From Phoronis ovalis (lineage: Eukaryota; Phoronida; Phoronidae), in the NCBI GenBank assembly GCA_028565635.1, contig JAOXYB010030144.1:1-14883 (forward strand): a stretch of 14,883 nt of DNA, given 5' to 3'. The notes beneath the pieces are model-generated. The model ran no database searches. It was not told where the DNA came from and worked only from the letters and a program-made list of their open reading frames with translations. Shown piece after piece: positions 7,655 through 14,883 of this stretch. The position numbers and the translations under genes were made by a program. Numbering within the stretch: position 1 is the first letter of the stretch; every line of letters starts with the position of its first letter.

Positions 7655-8553
7655 ACTGAAATTGTTCGTTTTCCTGTTTTTATTTCATTCCTTTTGCAAG
7701 ATACCTTTTCATAATTTCCGATACGGCATACTTTGAGCAATCACTGTAATTTTCAGAATTTTGAACTCAAAAATGTAATCCATGATATCAAATTTTCCAA
7801 CCAATTTTAGCAGAGCTGTCATCAAAAATCATGAACATGCTCTTTCATTTAGGTTATACCAGTTAATAAAAACAGGCTTCGTATTTCTTGAATCAAAATA
7901 TAGCTAAAGAAGCCGCCTGCTTGCACTGTCTGTCAGTCTCATATTTGTGTACGATTAAATCTACATTCAGCATATACAAAAAAGTAAACACATTGAACAA
8001 AATACTAGCTGAAAAAATAGAAAAACTACAATTTTTAATCCCGCAGGAACAATTTATTGTTTTTCCATGAGTCACTATGGCTTTCGTCAGGATTTAACCT
8101 TCTAAGACACTTTAAATTCCCTTAATATTGATCAAAGTATGATAAAAAGGAACTTGAATTGTTACGAGATGCAACCTGATTAACTCTAATTAATTTTCGG
8201 TGTATTCTCGTACTTGGCTTTAGCTTGGGCAATAAAGTTTCATTCATTAGTTCCTGCCTTTTTTAGTCTTCTACTCACATACAAATAGCCTTTTCGCAAT
8301 TTGTTATGCAGCGCCAGGGTAACCTCGCAAAACACAGCGAGAGAGAAGTTTGTTGTTCGTGATGTGTGTGCAAGACCTGCACCAACGTGAACACAAGATA
8401 GGAACCTAATTTTCCCATTATAAAATTTCTCACTAAACATATTGTATTGGATGGGAATTTTACATTTAAGCAAAACAACTCGCTCAGCAGGTGGGTTTAT
8501 GTAGCTTTGGATTTTAATACAATTTTTTGGGACTGTTTGAGATAGGAGGTAAT

Positions 8554-8620
8554 CACCAGTGTAAGAAAGATTCCAGTAAAGGTCAGCATTTGTGAAGGTA
8601 AAATTCCTACCTCCAAATGG
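8554..8620 (+). repeat. Stray copies of the ~40 bp tandem repeat
   Basis: Two adjacent units, 8554-8581 (shortened) and 8582-8619, match the array at 14362-14883. A 19-base identical run, CCAGTAAAGGTCAGCATTT, is shared between 8573-8591 and 14853-14871. They lie just past the poly(A) signal of the secreted-protein gene and supply the first residues of a spurious minus-strand frame (8638->8240). Confidence 0.75.
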
Positions 8621-8666
8621 GAGTGTATGTGTTGTCATGAAATCGAAAACTTAAATGTAAACTTTT

Positions 8667-8672
8667 TTTATT
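8667..8672 (-). terminator. Poly(A) signal of the secreted-protein gene
   Basis: AATAAA on the minus strand lies 54 bases after the TAG at 8729-8727. It is placed correctly for a short 3' UTR. Confidence 0.7.
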
Positions 8673-8726
8673 GTGTCAAATAGTTGATTAAACTTCCTCA
8701 GTTTAATTTTACTCTAATATTGTTAT

Positions 8727-11278
8727 CTAGAGTCTTTTATAGAATAACAGTGGTTGATCTATTCCTTCGCTTAGTGTGTAATACCCATCCTCCTGTAAAC
8801 TAAACGCAACAGACTCGCCTTGTTCTTCTTCCTCATAAGGTAGTTGTTCGGGCACTCTTGTGAGAGCATCACTAATAGTTTCTTGACTTTCTCGGCGAAA
8901 AAAGTATACTCGGTCACGACTTTTCAGAAGTATCTCTTGTCCACTTGGAGATATGTCGCCGCCAATAGGAAAATTTCTGAAATAGAGTTGCTTATGATGA
9001 ATAACACTGTAAACATTCCTTTACGAATTTATGAAGTCAAGATTTAAACTGATTTTACCCAAATATACACACTTTTAAATAAAAACAATCATTTTGTAGC
9101 TTGTTTGGAACAATTTTAAATACTTCTTATACGACTGTTATGTACATGTCGTCTGCAGTATATCAGCGCTACGCTACGAAATAACAAGAGTACAATTGTA
9201 ACAGAATAACCAACGAATTTATCAATTGAGCAAAGTAGAATATTTATGAAAATAAAGTTACAAAAAGTAACAAACTTTTTCGTTCTCGTAATTGGTATAG
9301 TGACACCTGGTGTTAGAGTTACTCTTGAACCGCTGCCCCAGCCTGACTCGGGTAACAGGTAAAGACGAGGTGAACCACTTTTCACTTTTGGTACTATATA
9401 TACCTGCAAAAAATGTGCTGCATTCTTATAGGAAGCAAACTAATAGAAAACGATTAAATAGATATCTACCTTTAAAAATTGCTAGTGTAAACCGGACCGT
9501 TATACAGATCACTGAACAGAAACCACGGAATATGTATACGGATACGTATAATGAAGTGTGAATGTGATCAATATGCATGCTTTTATCACAGTAAGGATAT
9601 CAAGCGTTATGATTCCATTTAATGGTATAGATGCAAGCTACAGTATACTTAATTTTAGAAAAATGAATTGAAATCCCATTTAGTATTTGACAGTACGAAA
9701 TTCAAGAACGAGTGAATATTGAGTGAATATATCAGCCCTTATGGGGAGCCATAACACTTAGCGACAGAGAGATTTACATGTGCTATACCTCTGCATCTGG
9801 TGTGATCATCAAAGTTTCGCAGTCTTGTTCGTTCCAGCGGTACAGATATTCAGATTCAACAGCTAACGTCTGGGACTCAATGACTGCTGGTTCTTCCACT
9901 TTATAGATTATATTCCTGCTCGTTTTGTCTCCAGTGTCACCAATGTAAATACACGTCGTCGTCGGTGTAAGACCTAAACTGCTAGGTTTATTACACGGTC
10001 CAACTGCTATATCTTCCCAGTCACCATTTTCCGCATTAGCAATATCTAACGTGGCTAAAGTCTCGCCGTTAGTGGCACTAATAGCGTACACCTGTAACGA
10101 ATGATATAAATGTGCTATGCAAATAGATCCCTGGCATGATCATGTACTGCGCCTCCTGAACGAGATATTTCATGTATCAGTCCAACAAAATTAATGCACA
10201 TAAACCTTGTGATTAATGTCAAATTCTACAAGTAAATATAATACTAATACCGAAAAGTCCAGAAAATTAAAAAAAATAATAAGCCTTGATAAAACAAAAT
10301 CATAAATTAGACATCAAAACTGTTAAAAGTTTTCCGTAACTGTTAATATCATCTCAAGACAAATACAGCCATGTGTTAATTTAAACTATATAAATTTCCT
10401 TGTATAGATAACCTACCCTGGGGCCATCTCCGGAATCGTTATGAGTGTAAAGTACACCTGGATGTCTTCTTGATTCCGCTAAGCCAGAGGCTTCATCCGT
10501 AATAGTCACTCTTCCAAGTCTTACGCCAAAATCAAACAAGTTCTGCGTAGAACGCTTGACTATTGACACTGTAACCAGAAAATAATTATAAAGCGCTACG
10601 TATATTAATTTTACATGCATTTTAGTTAAGCTAATATGATTCCTAATAATGTGATATGTCCAGAATACACGTGCTAATAAGTATGTTAATATACACTTCA
10701 AATTAAAATTAACTAAATTTAAAAAAACAAGAATTCTAAATTCTCTTGATTTTCTTCTACTGGAGACAGCAATTAGGAGAATAACGGATATTTAATCCGG
10801 TGCAGTATAACAGTTTAATATACTCCATTTATTCACATTTTCACAATATAAAGCTTAACTTCCGTGTCAAAGTTAAGTGTAAAACTTGTAAAAAAAACAA
10901 CTGATTAAAAAAAATTAAAAAATAAGATACTGTGTATTCCTGCAACTTTTATTAATTTATTTCAGTTAAAATTATTATACTGTTTGTAGACACGGGCTTC
11001 TCGTGCGACTTTGATTTTTTGATTCAGTATTTAGGTCATATTTGCCTCTTAATTATTTGCTTTTAATTTTATTTATAAATGTTATGAATCGGTTTTATCT
11101 TTTAAGCTTGCAATGAACAGTTGCAAAAGTAATCCAACCGTGATTTATAGTCTCAACGTTTATAACTAAAAAATAATAAATTAGATGTAGAACTGTACAT
11201 ACCTGCTGAAACCGTGAAAGGTAACAAGAGCAAACAACAAAGCGTAGACTTGTACATGATATTAGCCAAAACGGACAT
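8727..11278 (-). CDS. Five-exon gene for a secreted beta-propeller-like protein (HNDSGD / DWEDIA / GDTGD family)
   Basis: Exons: 11278-11203, 10568-10417, 10091-9789, 9403-9276 and 8976-8727 (stop included). All introns are GT-AG (634, 325, 385 and 299 bases) and phases match (1, 0, 0, 2), giving 302 residues. Residues 1-25 are a signal peptide (MYKSTLCCLLLLPFTVSA from Met8, cleavage likely after VSA). Then follow DEASGLAESRRHPGVLYTHN (50-69), HNDSGDGPR (68-76), DWEDIAVGP (100-108), CIYIGDTGDKTSRN (123-136), YKVEEP (139-144), PDAEVYIVPKV (174-184), GGDISPSGQEILL (225-237), QGESVAF, GYYTLSEG and a YKRL terminus. The family has bacterial members and, as I recall, many mollusc paralogues; their biochemical role is unknown to me. 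Acidic loops such as DSGDG and GDTGD could bind metal. Lys132 stands where I recall Asn in a GDN motif. The weakest junction is the donor GTTTGT after exon 4, but it is the one that keeps phase. Confidence 0.88.
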
Positions 11279-11323
11279 TTGAAATTTCGCTCACAGGTTG
11301 TCTAACTTATTAGATTAAGGCGA

Positions 11324-11331
11324 TATTTATA
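11324..11331 (-). promoter_or_regulatory. TATA box of the secreted-protein gene
   Basis: TATAAATA on the minus strand, flanked by GC-richer bases (GCCGC before, TCGCC after), ends 46 bases upstream of the ATG at 11278. A start site 25-30 bases downstream would give a 5' leader of only about 20 bases. A tight TATA promoter suits a regulated, secreted product. Confidence 0.65.
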
Positions 11332-13183
11332 GCGGCTCAAGATGTATGACATATTATTTAATTAAATGCATTATTAGTGGCGAGTTATTATAACATAAGT
11401 GTATCATGCTGTATTATGCTCTATCATGGCGTGTCGTGTTGCTATATCATGTGTGGTCATGTTACTGTGTCGCACGGTACCCAGATGAATTTTCTTAAGA
11501 AGAAACACGTATTTATAATTCAACTTCGTCATTGCTTCTTAAACTAAAATTTTGAAATCATGTTTCGGAAAAGATAAAAGTATACCAACCACAAAGTTTA
11601 TTTCTTACCAGCGTAAAAAGTTAATTAACTATTCACCGATTCATACTTTATTCGCCAGTACACTGATACGAACGACCCATTTCCCGGTTCACCGACTCGT
11701 CAAATTCGAATAATTATGAAATAAACTTGCAATAGCTGCTGTTGACAATTGAATTACATTACTGGGATGCATATGAATTCTTGTGACCTTTTGATTGCAC
11801 GAAAAATGTTACAATTACAAAAACGCCATGTTTCCTATGAGAATATTTCTTTACAAGAATTCTTTAATATATTTCTTTTTTTTTCTTGTCGATTTTCAAA
11901 TATTTAATTATGTAAAGCCAGAAAATGTAAAATTTGCAATAATTGATTTTAAAAATATTTTTCGTTAGCGAAATTCAATAAGTTGTGCATGGTGTCGAAA
12001 TTCTATATGTCTTTACCCATATGAAGTATCTTGTTAAACCAACTTGAATTGGAAATAAGTGTTACAATGCAGGTTTGATGATTTTTAAAAGTTCATGTGA
12101 GATACAAAATGTATTTGAATAGACGCGATTGTGTTATTTAAAAAAAATGTCCGCAGAAGCGTGTGATCTTCGCCCGACGTTGAAAAGATTGATTTGTTTC
12201 ATTACGCACCACTGATCTCTACTTTAAAATTGAAACATGAGAACCATAGCTATTTGTAACTATACGTAACAAACTGTAAAGACAAGTCGTAAAGGCTTTT
12301 TAGGAATGTTCAAAATGTGATTTATGATTAGATTAGTGTGTCAAAATATGTGTCGAAATGAACAAAATGTATTTAGTAGTTTTTAAATAAGAGCCAAAAA
12401 TGTGATAATAAGGACAAAATGCACTGATACTAGCGATCTGATCGAGCTCGTCTCAAACATAAGTTTTGCCTTGAAATCAAATTTACATTTCGTATTTAGG
12501 CCTTTAATTTTGAGATTCTCATCCAATTACTGATTTTCTGTGCGTGATTTTTGAACAGCAGCATAATTATGTAGTAAAAAAATTTAAAACCAGCATGTCG
12601 ACTATCATTCCATTAACAGGTACCTTAAATTTAAAATGACGTCAACATCACAACATTGGGCTAAACGGTTTCAGTGCTTTATATTTCAGTTTTCAATGTC
12701 AAATAAGACTCTAAAGAAATGCGCAAGCTACATTTACAGTGTTGTGCTTTACTCCCAGCCCCCCTACGTTTTCGGCCGTATTTTTTTCTATCGACTTCAG
12801 TAAATCGATTATATCATGCCAACGTACCGAGAGGTGAGAACACTCAGAAACTTACAAGTATGATTGTATTAAGCAAATAGTAACTTTTTCTGCCTAAGTA
12901 AGGAAATTTGATGATCACAAAGGACTTGATACCTTGTGTGAAAACACAGCTAAATTGAGGGCGAGCGGTACCTCAATAGTCAACCATTTCTCCGCTACGG
13001 GCGTTTGTTAACAAAATGTTACATATAAACATTGTTAAAACACCTCAATACATTGGGATAGTGTTTGTGTTGCCATGGTACACTTCGTTGTACAATAAGG
13101 CCTAAGTACACCATAGCACGAGGCTTTGTTGACACTACGAATATAGTACCGGTATATTAATATACACGTACTTTTTCCTTTTG
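11332..13183. other. Upstream non-coding DNA, no gene recognised
   Basis: The stretch is AT-rich with no recognisable gene on either strand. Bases 11400-11475 hold loose ~10 bp repeats of the type TATCATGCTG / TGTCGTGTTG. A consensus CRE (TGACGTCA) lies at 12637-12644. A short palindrome TATATTAATATA is near 13152-13163. Confidence 0.5.
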
Positions 13184-13290
13184 TGAGCGTACACCCTTTC
13201 ATACACTACCAGTTAGTTTTTCGTGCATGCAGTCTTGTCTATACTGATTTTAAGAAAATCACCTGGGGTGTATGCAAGGGTGTACGCTCA
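13184..13290. repeat. Perfect-type hairpin, 23-base arms
   Basis: TGAGCGTACACCC... (13184-13206) and its reverse complement (13268-13290) pair at 22 of 23 positions across a 61-base loop. CCAG/CTGG (13209-13212 with 13263-13266) extends the stem, and GATTTT-AAG-AAAATC forms a small hairpin inside the loop. The region overlaps a 102-codon plus-strand frame that has no domain and is probably fortuitous. Confidence 0.8.
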
Positions 13291-13927
13291 AGAGATAATA
13301 GTTCGGAAAATGTTGCTCTGTTTGATATGTGCATGAACATTACAACGTCTTTCTATATATTGAGTTTGATGGGGAATCTAATGGTGTTCATAGACCATCA
13401 TTGCATTCGTAAAGTGCAATCTACTTTATTTATTGCATCAGGCTTTATATACTACAAGATCACATGTGAACTTCGCCACGCAATTTTTTAGGTATTGAAA
13501 TCGAAGCATAAAATCTTTGTAAAACCGCACCAACTTGATACCTTTGTAACTCAACATGATATTCTATAATTGCCTTTTGTTTGCGCACCAGCATCAAAAG
13601 GAATTATTTCTAAAACGTGATATTCCCCACGCGTTATCCCCGTCACGTTTCAATACTTGGTTGGCAATACATCATTATAATTATAAACACCTATAGTTTG
13701 TTTAGTTTTCATTAGACAATGGCTTGTTTAAACATGTGTACTTGCATTATTACGAATTATATTTCATAATATTGCCTTAATTTTCTAAAAAGAGAAAAAT
13801 TCAGCTCGGTTTATATGCACTCAAAAACCCCAATTAATAAACATATAATTGTTACGAGGTACAATCATGGGCATATAAGAGTCTACTGTTGCGTCAATAA
13901 TCTTAAAATCAGTATAGACTGCATGCA
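13224..13927. repeat. Inverted repeat pair 13224-13254 / 13902-13927
   Basis: TGCATGCAGTC-TTGTC-TATACTGATTTTAAG in the left arm reappears inverted at 13902-13927, identical except for a 5-base gap. The left arm lies inside the loop of the 13184-13290 hairpin. The right arm abuts the ~150 bp dispersed repeat that begins at 13926. The 650 bases between the arms show no transposase or other gene. It may be a foldback or MITE-like element; no target duplication is evident. Confidence 0.65.
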
Positions 13928-14069
13928 TTTAAGGGAAAAACGTCCAAGTAATAGTTAATTATGGTACAACATAACAACAATAGCAAACACAACGATGGAC
14001 TTCAGATGGCTAATTTGGTCAAATTAGAATTAGAAAATTGCAAATTATAGGGGGTTTACAGTTACAAAA
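13926..14069 (+). repeat. ~150 bp inverted dispersed repeat, right copy
   Basis: This is the reverse complement of 5832-5981, with a 5-base deletion after the sixth codon of the MDFRWL frame (ATG at 13995). The frame therefore stops after about ten codons. This copy is decayed relative to the left one. Confidence 0.85.
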
Positions 14070-14361
14070 CCCAAGTTCGATAAACCCAAAGTAATAATCT
14101 GGTTATTACCAGGACACATGATAAGATTTTATTACTCGGTTACAATTGAAACACATGGACTAACAGACGGAATTCTGATTGTAGTTATGTAGGTTACGTC
14201 ATACTCCAGTACGCATACACTACTAATACGGTTAAGCGTTGTTAGTGATTAGAGGGAGTTAACTGGCGTAGCATTGTGGACGCTGACACAATAAATTTCT
14301 ATCTCAATTATTTCATTTAATTGTTTAATCATCAGTTCTAATGCAGAATATAAAGAATAAA
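14070..14361. other. Short non-coding interval
   Basis: Nothing recognisable: no open frame with domain features, no RNA gene. A 63-codon minus-strand frame (14440->14249) overlaps the tandem array and looks fortuitous. Confidence 0.5.
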
Positions 14362-14883
14362 GTAGTGCTTGCATCTGTAATTTCCCGCCACAATCACAAA
14401 GGTCAGCACTGGATGAAAGCAAGATTCCTGCCGTTATCAAATGCTGAATGTAAAATTTCTGAATCCACCAGATTTAATATCCTGCCTGTGAAGAGGAAAT
14501 TTCAGGACCGTTGACGGTAAGATTCCTGCCTCCAGTAGCTGTCAGCACCAATAAGTGTAGATTTCAGCCTGCACAAGAGCGCAGTCAACACTGTTGAAGG
14601 ACAGATTCATATTACCGCCAATTCAGCCCTGGTGAAGGTAAGATTGTACCTGATCAAGAGGTATGCTCTGATGAAGTTAAGATTCCTCTCGCCATGAGAG
14701 GTCAGCCCTGATGAAACTAATGTTGCACCTGCTTAAGATGTGGGGTCTGGTGAAGTTTAGATTTGTATCTATCGCTATCAGATGTCAGGCACTGGTAAGA
14801 TTCTCGCCTGCGTCATCAGAGATAAACACTACTGAAAGCAAGATTCCGGACTCCAGTAAAGGTCAGCATTTATGAAGATAATA
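14362..14883 (+). repeat. Diverged ~40 bp tandem repeat array running off the right edge
   Basis: About twelve imperfect units of 36-44 bases share GGTCAGCACTGGTGAAGG, then TAAGATTCCTGCCTCCATCA with variation. Clear unit starts are near 14401, 14546, 14587, 14711, 14784 and 14861. The first unit (14362-14400) is faint. Units differ by many substitutions and small gaps, so the array is old or under loose homogenisation. It continues past the window end. A pair of related units lies 6 kb away at 8554-8620. Confidence 0.85.

Larger units (their letters stand above)
5982..8232. other. Long AT-rich stretch with no recognised gene
   Basis: No protein domain or structural RNA is visible. Noted sites are a consensus CRE TGACGTCA at 6246-6253 and an E2F-like TTTCGCGCC at 6465-6473. 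There is a 57-base interval at 6015-6071 bounded by a plausible acceptor (TTTGCAACAG) and a perfect donor (GTAAGTAAG) on the plus strand. Two AATAAA signals occur at 7626-7654. The overlapping 60-codon frames on both strands near 7888-8075 have no features of real genes. Confidence 0.5.

Noticed and set aside
8240-8638. 132-codon minus-strand frame (MTTHTLPFGG...)
   Set aside because: Its start lies in stray units of the tandem repeat, the rest shows no domain, and it begins beyond the poly(A) signal of the neighbouring gene. A small gene cannot be fully excluded.
9310-9561. 83-codon plus-strand frame
   Set aside because: It is antisense to exon 4 of the secreted-protein gene and the adjacent intron.
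13183-13491. 102-codon plus-strand frame
   Set aside because: It has no normal ATG at its start, contains the 23-base hairpin and shows no domain.
14080-14095. GTTCGATAAACC resembling a tRNA T-arm
   Set aside because: No acceptor stem, D arm or anticodon arm can be drawn around it.
14362-14883. CRISPR-like array
   Set aside because: Units are contiguous diverged tandem repeats without constant repeats and unique spacers, in a eukaryotic context.

Overview
The window looks like animal nuclear DNA. It is AT-rich, with intron-containing genes, GT-AG splice junctions, AATAAA poly(A) signals, a decayed Ty3/gypsy-type fragment and a TTAA-flanked MITE. A NADAR gene and a secreted 'HNDSGD/DWEDIA/GDTGD' protein together make a mollusc, probably a bivalve, my best guess. 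That is inference; no marker gene proves it.

Left part (1-5400) is mostly repeat and transposon material. An open frame runs off the left edge on the minus strand (152->1). It is followed by one copy of a ~180 bp dispersed repeat (164-341), then a broken Ty3/gypsy integrase C-terminus joined to zinc-finger-like sequence (1121->481, minus), a mixed-orientation ATCTGCTAAC repeat (1155-1616) and a C-rich ~30 bp minisatellite (1630-1965). The 3' end of an intact intronless NADAR-domain gene (2620->1943, minus) reads into that minisatellite. A 287 bp TTAA-flanked MITE with ETS/CRE, E2F and YY1-like motifs lies at 3716-4002. The second copy of the ~180 bp repeat is at 4918-5106, with an unidentified exon-like frame just beyond it (5384->5136, minus).

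Middle part (5400-8700) is mainly AT-rich non-coding DNA. It holds one arm of a ~150 bp inverted repeat pair (the other arm is at 13926-14069), one candidate small exon and a pair of AATAAA signals on the plus strand.

Right part: the best gene of the window can be assembled by hand from five exons on the minus strand (11278->8727). It has a TATA box 46 bp upstream, a signal peptide exon, phase-consistent GT-AG introns and a poly(A) signal 54 bp past the stop. The product is a 302-residue secreted protein of a beta-propeller-like family. Beyond it, 11.3-13.2 kb shows no gene, 13.2-14.07 kb holds nested inverted repeats, and 14.4 kb to the right edge is a diverged ~40 bp tandem array that runs out of the window.

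The genes do not form an operon or an obvious shared pathway. The two convincing ones (NADAR and the secreted protein) appear to be independent host-type genes among decayed mobile DNA.
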